A DNA stretch of 64,000 nucleotides from Dentipellis sp. KUC8613 (GCA_002286715.1 NSJX01000007.1:850499-914498), one strand, 5' to 3'; positions 1 through 10,506 are shown, counted from the first letter of the stretch. The notes: generated from the sequence alone by a model not told the origin. Numbers and translations: made by a program.

Positions 1-852
1 GTTAGGCTCAGGTGAGGCTTCTCTGGGTGTCGGGATCTGCATCGTTGTTAGATGTCTTGACATCAAACCGTACTCACTGGGGACACTTACATGAATGGGA
101 ACTCCATTCCTGTAAACTTCGTCGGCTTGCTCCTTTTCTCGCTCCGATCTGGCCCTTGACGGGTCATGGCGCAGGAGAACATCGATCATGAGTTGCAGAG
201 GTCGGGAGGGCATGACTTGCTTAGAGACGCCGCGACAGGCAGGGCAGTTTGTACCTCCATTCTACAGGAGAGGAAGTTTAGTCTATGCACGAACACTGAG
301 AATAAAAAGAAGTGAGAGAAAGGGCGGTATAGATTGTCCCATGCATATCCACGTGCATATAAACAGTCGATAGCGTATGTGGGGAAGGGACCAATGTACT
401 CACCCTGACCCACAATGCACAGCAGCTAAAGAGACTAATTAGCACTCGCCTTACACCACGAAACGAAATGGAACTTGCCTCCCGCAGAAATAATGCTGAC
501 AAGGATACACGACCACGGGACGGTAGAGCAATGCAGAGCAACAGCCGCATTGTAGCTCCTCTGCGAGATCATCTACTACTGATATGTCTGGAATGCAAGG
601 CACCTGAGCAACGGCTCCTTCGTGGTCCTGCGACATATCTTCCTTCAAGCGCTTCCTGCTGTCTGTATCTAGGCCTTCAAAGGACGGCGAAGCCCTGCGC
701 TTCAATGTCGTTGAAGGTTCTCGGTCAGTTGATGCGAGACCACCGAGGTCGGGGAATGCGGGGGTACTGGGCCCTACGACCTGAGCGTACGTCAGGAGGG
801 CTTCTTCGGACATTCCACGCGCGAGGTGTTCTGGGATTGCAGGGGGATGCAC
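1..852 (-). CDS. RING-type E3 ubiquitin ligase (CHFR-like), 3' end cut off
   Basis: Partial gene running off the left edge. Exons read 852-479, 425-404, 261-91 and 36-1, all in phase. The joined protein contains a C3HC4 RING finger: CGCC pair, CQHYFCG with the zinc-binding His, a second Cys pair, then NCPAC. The motif only completes when a 22 nt micro-exon (404-425), which supplies SCCALWVR, is included. The first intron starts with GC, inside AGGCAAGT, and is a likely GC-AG intron. RING proteins of this type transfer ubiquitin from E2 enzymes to substrates; the layout, an N-terminal Ser/Pro-rich region then RING, recalls checkpoint ligases of the CHFR group. The N-terminal FHA domain of animal CHFR is not visible, so the subfamily is uncertain. 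The start ATG at 852 is the first in the exon. Confidence 0.8.
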
Positions 853-1250
853 GATGGATAAGAGATGAAGGACGACGAAAGAAAGGTAAGGAACACTCGT
901 GTTCGCTCAAAGTGCAGCTTGGGGACCGTTACAGTACCTATAGGAACGGTAGTGTGACAGACCAGGTGCCGGTGTGCCACAGGAGTTTCCTTATCGGACC
1001 AGGCAAGAAGGATCTAATCGCACACATGCTCATTGTTCGCTCAGACCAATTGCAACGGCAACCTTCGAGGCAAAGATGGATGTAGTCCCCGACTAGAACA
1101 AGGACCAGGAGATGTCTAAAGACTTGAAGGAATTACGCCACGCTGTTCCGCCGGACGCAATGCTGATGTCATCACGGCGCGTCCCGCTCTTCAAGTACTT
1201 GCCCCGGCCGACTCTTCCCTTGTCTGAGTCCTCTCCTTCCAAAATTCCCC
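853..1250. other. Intergenic, divergent promoter region
   Basis: About 400 bp between the start of the minus-strand RING gene and the start of the plus-strand mitochondrial-type protein. It must carry both promoters. I see no further reading frame with coding character and no clear TATA box. Confidence 0.5.
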
Positions 1251-2203
1251 ATGGCCTCCCGCATTGCTCGTCGTCTCTTCTCCACCGGCACTCGTGTCGC
1301 CCGCCAACAGGCTGCCCCTCACCCCGGTGCCGTCCACCATTTCAAGCCCGGAGGCTCCTCTGCCAATGACAGGCTCTGGCAGGTACGTGCCAGCACTGCG
1401 CCAATTTTCCCATATTCTCCACTCACTTCATTTACCCCGCTCGCGTGCAGATTGGCTCCGCAGCCCTCTTCTTGCCTACCGTATGTTTATATCATCCGCC
1501 GTATGCTTCTTGATCGCGTGCCAACGGATAATCCCCGCTGCAGCTGGCATACCTCTTGTCCCCTGGCTCCCGGGCCCCCGCGCATGACGCGCATCATGCT
1601 CCTGCTCACAGCGCGCCCGCGACACCTGCCAAGGCAGAGGAGCCCGCGCCTGCCGCAGCGGAAGTGACTGAGACCAAGGTCCATACTTTTCCTGGTCCTC
1701 CCAAACGACGCCTATATTCACTATGTCTGTTTTGAACAGGCTGAGGCTGAAGTCGTCACCACCGACGACGAGGGAACCAAAGTGCCGGCCGAGGAGATCA
1801 AGGAGTCCAACGCTCGCGCCTTCGTACGCCCCCATCTTCGGAATCCGGATCGGGCACTGACCTCAGGATGATATTTAGGCCACCGGCGCGCCTCAGGACG
1901 CCTCTGCAGCTGAAGTTGCGGATGCCAAATTTGACGACGGCAAGCCTGGCCAGACCTCCGAGTCCGAGTCGGATCACGAGCAGTCAGAAAAGCCGTCTTC
2001 CGAGCCTAAGACCGGCACCGTCCAGTCGTCAGGCGAGACCGGCCCCACGGACCTCGCTGATGCCAGGGAAGAGAGCACGAGCGTATGGCTATATTCATTC
2101 TTGCATTGCATTTGGTGTTGCAGAAAGCTGACAGTCGACTTTTTAGGGCAAGCAACCCAAGGAGGCTCAGGAATCTGCCGCTGCCGAGGCAAAGTCCGAG
2201 TAA
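1251..2203 (+). CDS. Uncharacterised mitochondrial-type single-pass membrane protein
   Basis: Six exons, 1251-1382, 1451-1480, 1544-1678, 1740-1823, 1879-2082 and 2147-2203, joined in phase, give 213 aa. The N-terminus MASRIARRLFSTGTRVARQQ is rich in Arg, Ser and Thr and lacks acidic residues, as expected of a mitochondrial presequence. One hydrophobic segment follows (residues about 45-60, IGSAALFLPTLAYLLSP). The remaining 150 residues are an acidic Ala/Glu/Ser/Thr-rich tail with no folded domain that I recognise. The layout suggests an inner-membrane protein with a long soluble tail. I do not recognise the family; resemblance to small accessory subunits of respiratory complex I is possible but weak. 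Intron boundaries are canonical, and the second exon is only 30 nt. Confidence 0.75.
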
Positions 2204-2442
2204 TGGTTTGACCATCGCTTGTTGCGACTTTGCGTCCCTGTGCACGCTGCCATTTGCTAATTGTCTACTTGGGACACTGATGCAAATAAACACGCGTTCA
2301 TTACATGTTCTGGAGTGTCAATACTGAGAACAAGCATCTACACGCACTGCGAAAGGAGCAGCACAGGTCCCTGTTAAAATGGCTCTTAGAAGAAGTATTC
2401 TCAAAGCTGAGAGAAAGGTATTCTAGTATCCTGACAATCGCA

Positions 2443-2844
2443 TCACCGTATGTATCTCTCAGAGACATACTCCTCCCTCTTCTCGTCCTCAAAGCGAAAC
2501 TTACGGACCTCAAACAATGACCAATCCCGCTTCACCGACGTCCACTCGTCGTCCAACTTGCACGCGCGCTCCCTGTGTAGCACCCGTACAGTCTTCAACA
2601 TCTTATTCGCGGCACTCACGCGAAAGCACATACCCTAGGTGCTCAGAACAGTCTCATTGTAGAAGCAGACGCAGCAGTAGAGCACAGGCATTGAGATGGC
2701 GATTGCGTACCATTGCCTGCGTACCCGCACAAGATCGTATAACGTCGCAGTTGAGTTACTCGCTTTTTCAGCGTCAAAGGGTTCCGTAGGGGTATTGGAA
2801 TGCGGCATGTTGAATGGGTCCACTACATCGACATCCATGAGCAC
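2443..2844 (-). CDS. Small hypothetical protein behind an ACGCGT-rich promoter
   Basis: Two exons, 2844-2725 and 2634-2443, join in phase through a 90 nt intron (GTACGC to CTAG) into a protein of about 103 aa. The first half is acidic and Pro/Ser-rich (MLMDVDVVDPFNMPHS); the second half is highly charged and probably helical. No family recognised. Support comes from the phase-consistent splice, a charged amphipathic C-terminal half, and a promoter-like cluster of ACGCGT and CACGTG sites about 190-250 bp upstream. A model without the splice ends in a hydrophobic stretch and a stop, and is less convincing. Further exons at either end are possible. Treat as tentative. Confidence 0.4.
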
Positions 2845-3029
2845 TTGAGCCCTGAGACGAAAGCTGGTCCAGACTTCCGGAGAGACGCTTCAGTTTTCAG
2901 GGCCGGGAGCCCTGGCTCCGAACTGCGAACACGAGCACGAGGAATGTAACGAAAGTGTTAGCTGTCCTCCAGCAAAGTATCTTACAACGCTGGTCCTCGA
3001 TAGCCACGCAACACGACACCAAAGAACCG

Positions 3030-3088
3030 ACGCGTAGCGACGCGTCTTGGGTCCGATGTCACGTGCGTTAAGTGACGCGTACCACGTG
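3030..3088. promoter_or_regulatory. Cluster of three ACGCGT (MCB-like) and two CACGTG sites
   Basis: ACGCGT occurs at 3030-3035, 3040-3045 and 3075-3080; CACGTG at 3060-3065 and 3083-3088. In yeasts ACGCGT is the MluI cell-cycle box bound by MBF and marks G1/S-expressed genes; CACGTG is the core of bHLH sites. Five such sites in 59 bp is far above chance. The cluster lies upstream of the small minus-strand gene at 2443-2844 and downstream of the VDAC stop, so the small gene is the likely target. The rest of the stretch 2845-3315 has no supported gene. Confidence 0.55.
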
Positions 3089-3315
3089 CTCGCGAACGTT
3101 CGTTGCGACATCGCCGCGTGCGACGTGTTCATTGGCGGAAGCATCCCACTCAGAATCGAATCGAACGACATATTTGGTTCAACCACCAGCTCATCTCGTG
3201 AATTATTTGCGTGGAATTAATAGCTATCGTCACATTTTTCCCCGACAGCTGCGGAGGCCCAAAACTGAGAGCAAGAGGAACAAGACACTTCTCCCACTCA
3301 CGCGAGGCGACCCTC

Positions 3316-4416
3316 TCATGCCTCGAAGACGAAGTGCGCGCCGACCTAAGACGATTATGTGTTAGAACGGTTGAGAAAATTGAAAACGACAGCAATCACC
3401 TTGTGGGCGGGGCCAGTGGGGGCAGCGTCGTTAAGACGCTGGGTGTCGAGGGCAATGCCGAAGGAAGCCTTGACACCAGGGCGGAGGGCCTGGGTGTAGC
3501 CGAGAGCGAGGACACCAGCGTTGTTGATCTTCGCCTTGACGAACGCAGCCTGGTCGAGGTAACTTTTGGGTACGCGTTAGCGCCTGCGAGACGGACACGA
3601 ACAAGAAAAACTTACGCCTTGGTGCCGACCTCGAGGCTAACACCAGAGGTGGTCGCCTTGGTGTCGTAGATGGCCTTGGCGCCAGCCTCAACGTCCTTGG
3701 AGACGCGGTGGTAGTAGCTCGCAGCGAACGTGCTCAGGTTGCCGAGACCGTGGATGGTGACAGCGTATTCCGGAGCGGAGAAGCCGACAGCGGCGGAGTA
3801 CTTGGTGACACGGCCCTCTGTAACGTTGTAGGAGGCCTCAGCACCGAGAAGGAAACCGTCACGGCCGAGGACAGCGTCAGCCGTGAGCGTGGGGCCCTAA
3901 ACACGTATTCAAAAACGCGTCCCGTGAAATGTTAGAACAGAAAAATATGCACCTTGAACACGTCAAGGGCAGCACGGGTGTGGAGGCCGGGCTGCTTGTA
4001 GGTCGCGTTGACGGTGGTGGTCTTCGCGAGCTTGTCGGGCTGGAGGCTGGCACCAACATCGAACTTGAGGCCCTTGGCAATCTGGTTCTCGAGCTCGACC
4101 TGGGTGCGCAGGACGTTGTGGGTGGTCCAGGCGTTGGTGAGGGAGAGGCCGTGCGACTTGTCGGAGTACTTGGCCTCAATGTCACCGTTGATGGCGGCGG
4201 ACTTGGCGTCGCGGATGCCAGCAACCTTGAAGGTGACGTTGTTGGGAGTGAGGGTCTTGACCTCGAGGGACGTGCCATGGAGGTAGTAGTCCTTGCCAAG
4301 AAGGTCGTTGGAGGACTTGCCGAGGTCCTATAACAAAGGATGTGAGAGACAGAAAATACCTGAACAGAGAAAAGACAGACCTTCCAGGAAGGGGGAACGG
4401 GCTGGGGAAGAGACAT
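3316..4416 (-). CDS. POR1: Mitochondrial outer-membrane porin (VDAC)
   Basis: Exons 4416-4381, 4327-3953, 3896-3616, 3562-3400 and 3345-3316 give 294 aa, close to the 280-295 aa usual for fungal VDAC. The N-terminus MSLPQPVPPSWKDLGKSSND forms the short amphipathic helix of the family; the remainder is amphipathic beta-strand sequence of a 19-strand barrel. The gene ends GPAHK-VGAHFVFEA, as in other eukaryotic porins. This terminal exon of 30 nt is easily missed, because the preceding intron reads in frame to a false stop at 3355. The protein forms the voltage-gated channel for ATP, ADP and other metabolites in the outer mitochondrial membrane. It is divergent from the phosphatase gene at 4610, sharing a 190 bp promoter with a GACGTCA element near 4552. 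Confidence 0.95.
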
Positions 4417-4609
4417 GGCTGGTAGAAAAGTAACGGGGATGAGAGAAAGTGGAAGAGCTGTGACGTGAACTTCCGACGCCGCTGCTTTTGGGGCGGACGC
4501 GACCGTGAGAATCTCTTCCCGTGCCGGCCGTGCGCGTTCCGGCGCGGGGAAGACGTCATTTGTAGTCTAGCACGCTCAGGACTAAAGTCTAGCTGTATAC
4601 GCGTATACC

Positions 4610-5234
4610 ATGCCGCTCAGCTACATCGACCCAGACGTACGCTTTCTCACCCCTCTCTTCTCCTGACGCTCATCGGTGTCCAGGAACTCGCACAAATCAT
4701 AAAATCAGACAAGGTCCCCCACAAGGACTATATCGTTGTCGATGTGCGCGACGATGACTATGTCGGCGGCAATATCAAATCCAGCCACAATGCTCCCTCC
4801 AGCCATTTCCTCGTGAACGTGAACCAACTAGTTGAGAAGACTAAAGACGTACCCATGGTCATCTTCCATTGCGCCTTATCACAACAAAGGTGCAGTCCTC
4901 TCTCCGCATCGTGCATCACTCTCCCTGATCAGATCTCAGAGGACCGAGGGCAGCAAGAGTATGTAATGGAGGAGAGGCGAGGTTGCACAGACACTTACCT
5001 CATGATGATACAGATATACTCGGAGACCCGCGACAACCTGCAGCTGGCAGGCAAAGACACGGATCACCAGATTCTCGTTCTGCGTGGTGGGTTCGCCCAG
5101 TTTCAGGCCAAATTCAAGGTATGTCCCGGCATTCGATATAACTGGATCCTATGATTAATATTTCTGGAAAGGACGATCCTGGACTCGTTGAGAACTGGGA
5201 CCCAGACGTATGGGCTGCCGAGTGGACATCGTGA
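4610..5234 (+). CDS. Cdc25-like rhodanese phosphatase / arsenate reductase-type protein
   Basis: Exons 4610-4636, 4684-4889, 4940-4958, 5014-5118 and 5172-5234 give 139 aa, the size of the single-domain Cdc25/rhodanese enzymes (Ibp1 of fission yeast, Ych1 and Acr2 of budding yeast). Visible features are the substrate-loop strand YIVVDVRDDDYVGG, the helix HNAPSSHF, and the catalytic loop HCALSQQRGPRAAR with the Cys-x5-Arg signature of this phosphatase class. Part of the active-site loop is encoded by a 19 nt exon (4940-4958). The C-terminus has the LRGGF motif of rhodanese folds. Likely activity is phosphotyrosine or arsenate reduction chemistry; which one cannot be told from sequence. The protein should be soluble. 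Confidence 0.88.
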
Positions 5235-5408
5235 GCTCGGAGATTAGAGCAGAGGTATATTCGATAGGAGGTCAATTTGTCACCCTTCTACTTTTTACAT
5301 GAATGTTGCGCGCTGGTGGCTTGTGAATGTACTGCCAAGCTCGCTCAGGAGGGGCAGCGCGGTCCTGCGAGATCGACGCCGCTGCTACGATAGCAACGCA
5401 ATTTTAGT

Positions 5409-6010
5409 TTACGAAGACTCTTGTCCAGCTTGAGACGCGTCCTTCTTGAGAGTACGCTTCGGCATATCCTCGACAACCTGTTGGATCCTAAGTCTCTCGT
5501 TGTTGAGGTTGTTCTGACATATTGTCCTGGAGGTAAAACCATTTCGTAAACCACACATGTAGACTAGAATGAAGCGCACCATGTTCCCAGCGATACAGCC
5601 ATGAACGTCGCAACAGCCCAGTTGCACGCTACGAATGGGCCTTATTTCACCGCACATTAGACAGGGTCAGAATGTGCGTCATTGCACTAGAGTATACAGG
5701 GTTATACTCACGAACACTGAGTCCACGAATGACACCAATGCCGAAACCACTCGCTATTCCGCTCAGCAATGAATTTCGTGCGCAGGGTATCTCGCCAATG
5801 CGCTGGAAGTCATCTGTAGAGAGCCTCTAGCTTGCAATTGTTTCGTCAAGAAATACGTCATTCTCATAAGCCAACCTTGCCCACCTTCGCCGCCTCTTTT
5901 ACATCTGACCAATAATTTCCTGTTGTCTCCTTCTGATAGATAGGTCTACGCGCGCCAGCGTCCGGCGCCGCAGCATTTGCTGCTTCGTGAGTTCCTGCTT
6001 CAGCGGACAT
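5409..6010 (-). CDS. COX20: Cytochrome c oxidase assembly protein COX20
   Basis: Exons 6010-5876, 5802-5712, 5640-5580 and 5526-5409 give 134 aa. The order of motifs matches COX20: an N-terminal soluble part ending NYWSDVKEAAK, then IGEIPCARNSLLSGIASGFG (first membrane helix, with the Pro-Cys-Ala-Arg turn), a second helix ACNWAVATFMAVSLGTW, and a charged C-terminus with CQNN...IQQVVEDMPKRTLKK. COX20 is an inner-membrane chaperone of newly made Cox2 during complex IV assembly. The acceptor of the second exon is ambiguous by a few residues; I used the one that keeps phase. Neighbours are unrelated in function apart from VDAC. Confidence 0.88.
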
Positions 6011-6407
6011 GGTGGTCGGGAGTAGGCCGGCACGTGCCGAGACCCATCCACTCACGGGATTCATGTAGCCTAGGCACGCCGAGCAAAGTTTGGCTCTAGC
6101 TTTCGGGTGTCGGACAGATGGACTTTGAAGTCGCTTACAAGTATGCGCGTATATGCTTCGCATGTACAGGAAGGCAGAGAGATATCAGAGTCCATCTCCA
6201 GTGTCCATATAGCTTTGGGTTTACAGAGGGCTTCATTCCAAGGAGACAAAGGTAATTCAAATTCTACAACAGTATCTCTTCCAGCTTCTGCTTCGACACT
6301 CGTTCACGTGAGAGTAAGGTAGTCAGGGAGAGAAAACGATAGGGCACTCGGTCATCATGGTGTGTGGGGGACGAGTCGAGGGTGGATAGTCGGATGGGAC
6401 GAGGCAA
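6011..6407. other. Intergenic between COX20 start and cofilin stop
   Basis: About 400 bp that must hold the cofilin 3'UTR and the COX20 promoter (both genes on the minus strand). No additional coding signal or repeat seen. Confidence 0.5.
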
Positions 6408-7078
6408 TTAGCGAAGGCGGTTCACCTTGTCAAGAACTAAAGAGGCGCAAGTGAGCAAGAGAATTAGCAAGCGTTATGATGGATCAGGACGTACTGCTTT
6501 CGTATGTGACCTCGGAAACTTCGGTGCCCTGAATCTCCGTCGAAATTCCAACCAGGGATCGTCGCAGGGCGTCCTTCGAAGAAGCGAAAAGCATCTTTTG
6601 CTTGATCTTCGAATCATCGGGAGACCTAGGCAATGCGTTATCAGTACACATCTCAAAGGGAGCAGCCCGCCAGAACAAACCCGTTTGCAGCAAACGGGAA
6701 CATGCACCAAAGAAGATCACACTCACCAGGAGACGAACAGCAGCTTGTTGCGCACGCCCTCGTCGCCCTTCTGGTACTCGAAGTCGTAGACCGCCCACCG
6801 GCACTCGCCCTCGGGCAAGTCTGAAACGAAATCCTCGTACTCGTGTGACTCAGACTTCTTCTCCACGATGATCTCGGTGTTGTCGGGGCTCAACGTGAAG
6901 ACGATGTACTTGAGCTTCTTCCCGAGCTTGAGCTCCTGGAAGGTCGAGAGACAGTCGGGGTTAACGGAGACACCGGAGGCCTATGAAAGACAATCCCGCA
7001 TGTGCGTTAGCGGAGAGCCACAGAGCGTGTCCGAGTGCAATCGGGCGCGCGGAAAGGATGCGGCGAAGCACTTACCAT
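6408..7078 (-). CDS. COF1: Cofilin / ADF actin-depolymerising factor
   Basis: Exons 7078-7076, 6980-6727, 6625-6495 and 6436-6408 give 138 aa, standard for fungal cofilin (about 140). The first coding exon is the ATG codon alone. The mature part starts [20 protein letters not shown], followed by the ADF-homology fold with [11 protein letters not shown], the [19 protein letters not shown] core, and [15 protein letters not shown], the long helix that contacts actin. It ends [11 protein letters not shown]. Cofilin binds ADP-actin, severs filaments and speeds turnover at cortical patches and rings. It lies directly downstream of the alpha-actinin gene on the same strand, so two actin-binding genes are adjacent. 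Confidence 0.95.
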
Positions 7079-7478
7079 TGTGAACGTTCAACAGTTGTGG
7101 GGACAGAGGGGCAAGAGAGCTGCGATGTGTTTGTACAGCCAAAGATGATGAGCGCGGGTTCAAGTACAGTATCGTATCGACAACGGCGATTGCCACGGCC
7201 ATGTGAACTCCGACGGTCCTGCCAATTTCGGCGGCGACCTCCTCCTCGCACTTACTGCGCCTACCGGTACTGCTGCTGCGCTTTATCTCCAGTAAAACTT
7301 GGCCATGTGCTTCTGCATAGCATTCGCGGATATTTGGAATGCGGGAGCTGGGCAGTCGACGTCTTAGGAAGCTCTTCCGGTGGAGAGCGGACTATGCGTC
7401 TGTTGTGCTACACGAGTTCATATACAATACAGTGAGCAAGCTGCATGAAAACAGGCAGGTACGAATTTCATCTAGCCA
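7079..7478. other. Intergenic between cofilin start and alpha-actinin stop
   Basis: 400 bp holding the cofilin promoter and the alpha-actinin 3'UTR. No gene or repeat seen. Confidence 0.5.
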
Positions 7479-10295
7479 TCATTCGAATACCCGATCCAGC
7501 CAGGCTTCGTAGTCATACTCAAATTCGCCAGCTTCGTTCTGAGCGCCCGGCATGACCTCACGTAAGTAGTCGATTGCACTTGCCGGGATGTGAGCGAGTC
7601 TGAGGTCCAGCTCAGACACATAGGGCTGCGTGAAACAAAGCCAAGGCAGTCAGCATGCGCCGCAGTACGTTTCTGGGCAGGGTGCGCACCTTGTTTGCCG
7701 CAACGCCCTGGAAGGCCTCCCGCAGCTGGTCTGGCGAGGTCTGATCCTCCGTGATGTCCACCTGCACACATGGTGATTAAACGCGGCATTCAGGCACAGT
7801 GATGTCACTGAAACTCACAAGCAGCTCGATGAATGCCTCGAAAGTGACTGCGCCGTATGCCTGCACCAGCTGGTCGTAGATAATGTCCACGTCCTCATCC
7901 TTGAGAAGAAAGAAGCTTCAGCTTCAGCCAAGACGACCAGCATGTCTCTAGATACATACCGGATAGATGATGCCGAAGCTAGCCAGCGCAGCGACAAGCT
8001 CAGACTGGTTGAGTGTGTTGGTCTCGTCTCTGTCAAAGTAGCGGAAGGTGCTCTCGAATTGCTCAAGTTGGGCTGGCGTCAAGTTCGTCATATTTCGCGA
8101 AACGATCTGCACCAAGGCGTCAGACCGGCGACGATGTCGTGTGTCAAGCCAAACTTACTTGGTTATCGATGAATGCGATTTTCTTTGCGATACTCTGCAC
8201 GACGAGCTCGAGCTCGAATTCGAGATCTTGGCAAGTGAAGATCGTATAGTCGTTCTCTTCTACCTTGGCGGCTACGCACTCGGCCTCTGCAGACTCGACT
8301 TTCGACAAAGCGTCCGAGAGAGCAGGTATTCGGGTCTGCAATTTCTCTATCTGCAGTTGTTGGTCCTGTGATGGACAACCGTGAGTCATTTTGATATGCA
8401 GGTATGGGAGTATGCTCACTTCCAGAGGCCCTTCAATCGCAGACAGGTCAGTAGACACTACATGCAAGCGCTTCTCAAAGTCATGCGCAAGGTCAGCGAA
8501 CTTCTTGCGTAGGTATTCTTGTATCCTGCAAAGGTACGAGGATGAGGGTTCTATCCGGCCGCTGATGAGAGTGATTCCATAACGAACCCTCGAATCTCCG
8601 CATTGATCGCTCTCGACCACCGTGCTTCAGAAGCAAGGAGTGCCTTCCATGCGTCGTCGAGGTCCTATACATCCCCCAAGGGTCAATACTAGGCGGTCAG
8701 ATGTATAGTTCAATCTCACGGTCAGTGCCAGCCCAACGGGAGGAATATACTCTCGAAGTTTGTACGTCTTCAGCTTCGTCTGTACATTTCCGAAGAGTGT
8801 TGCAATATCCTGCTTCTCGGTGACCCAAGTCCGCTTCTTAGTCTGCTTGTACGTCGCAAACTCTGCAGCGTGGTTCTTCACATCAGGATAGGTGCCCGTG
8901 AACTTTACCGACTCCCAATGCTCCTGAATTTCAGATAGAGATGCAAGAAGCTTTGTAGATTGAAGTCAGTATCAGAAGGGGTAAAAAGGGCAAAACACGC
9001 TTACGGCACGTATCCGACGTTCGTAATCATTCCTGCTGACCCAAATGGACTGCATGAGTTCTGCGAATTTTTCAATTCGACGAGACACGGTTTCTGCCTG
9101 GTCTAGCGGTCAAGGAGGTAAACATCTCAGTGTAAAAGATGCGGATGCAGGGGTTTACCCATGGTCGAGAATGCGTGGAAAAAGCTGGCGATGTAAGTCA
9201 TGACGCTGCGCTCATCGGGCTTGGTGGAGTCGCAGAGATCTGCTACCTCCAGAAGTTGCTAGGAGACATTGCCACAGTCAGCATAAGCCCTCCGCAACCT
9301 GATGACAGTACACACAGGAATCCCAAGATGTTCCGCCGCGACGTCGAATGCTAGCTGGGTATTTGCATGACGGTTCGACTGTGAAGGATGTCAAAAAGGA
9401 ACCTAGTCAGTGCAAGAACACGAATAACCTTGTCAAGCTTGTCGTAGTTCAACAGGTCTGGTCGGTGACAATGTATCAATGCGCATCTGGAAGAAACTAT
9501 GCGTCATGGATGAAATATGTTATCTGGAAACTGAGGCTACGAACAGTGCAAGACCGTCAGCCCAGCTGTACGTGAAGTCTTGCACATCCACTTCCTTGTA
9601 TGGCGCCGTCTTGCGTTGACACCAAAGTAGAAGACCTTCTTTCGCCGAGAGACCTTCTTCACTTTGGCTCAAGAGTAAGCATCACTAACGAGCAAGCATA
9701 GCACCGCAAAGCTGACCTGATGTCTGCTATGGTAAATCGCAGAATCAAAGTCCAGATCATGCCTAGGATGAGCTTCAAATTTCCGTCTATGATATCTGTG
9801 AATTGGACCAGGAAAGTGAGTAGGCTTGATCTGCGCCGAATGGGTGAGATTGTCCTGACCTTCTGGCCCAATGTTGGTCAATTTAACGCCCCGAGAGGTG
9901 ATGAACTCGAGTGCCTTGTTCACATTCTCGGCTTTCTGCACACGCATGCGGGGTGTTTTGTTGTATCTTCCAAGTGACGTATCGCCTGTAAAGAATGTGA
10001 ACGGCGGTAAGGGTCCATCGTAAATGCGAGACGTACCCATGATTTCCTACTCCATTCACGATCCATACTGAACATTCGAATCCTGTGACGAGAAATGAAC
10101 TCACCATGAGCTGGATTAACCTCACACCATCTGAGAGGTCGTCCACGAGGGACGTCATAGGAGGGTATCCATTAGCCTCTAGTTTGGTATTGAGCCTATG
10201 CACTCAGACGTTTGAGTACAGCACATGAGAAAAGAAGGTGTATCGTTGCACCATTTGCAGAATGTGCGCTCCTGTGTATGGCGCGAGAGGTCCAT
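7479..10295 (-). CDS. ain1: Alpha-actinin (two CH domains, short spectrin rod, EF-hand region)
   Basis: Eighteen exons, all phase-consistent: 10295-10252, 10195-10105, 10046-10037, 9985-9860, 9795-9717, 9661-9545, 9486-9429, 9378-9316, 9258-9159, 9093-9005, 8950-8720, 8664-8588, 8525-8420, 8365-8159, 8106-7960, 7899-7819, 7761-7690, 7625-7479. The product is 614 aa, near fission yeast Ain1. Residues 1-117 are CH1 ([33 protein letters not shown]), 118-229 CH2 ([38 protein letters not shown]), 230-466 a shortened spectrin-like rod, 467-614 an EF-hand region with one loop-like [13 protein letters not shown]. It cross-links F-actin, notably in the cytokinetic ring. Exon 3 is only 10 nt. The start ATG is the first in frame with CH1 after a stop, so the N-terminal tail is very short. 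Confidence 0.93.
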
Positions 10296-10414
10296 TCGCG
10301 GCTTTCTGAGGAATGGGAGCTAAACGAAGCCCAAAGAAACGGAAGTGTCTATTAGCGAGAGTCAAGACGAGACGCGCCTATGCGGGCGCCTCAATTGACG
10401 GAAGGCCACCGCCG

Positions 10415-10442
10415 ACGCGTGTTCAGACTCCGCCCGACGCGT
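10415..10442. promoter_or_regulatory. Two ACGCGT boxes upstream of POB3
   Basis: ACGCGT at 10415-10420 and 10437-10442, in the 211 bp shared upstream region of alpha-actinin (minus) and POB3 (plus). The sites lie 65-92 bp before the POB3 ATG. ACGCGT is the MCB element of G1/S transcription in yeasts, which would suit a replication-linked histone chaperone. Function is inferred from motif and position only. Confidence 0.45.
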
Positions 10443-10506
10443 CGAGGCAATCATAGTAAACCTCTCTGCGGCTTTCATCCGTCTTGCCATCCTCTCCTCG
10501 GACACC

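Noticed and set aside
2890..3186. Minus-strand 98-codon frame over the ACGCGT cluster
   Set aside because: No domain; its composition follows the clustered CG-rich motifs, so I read the stretch as regulatory.
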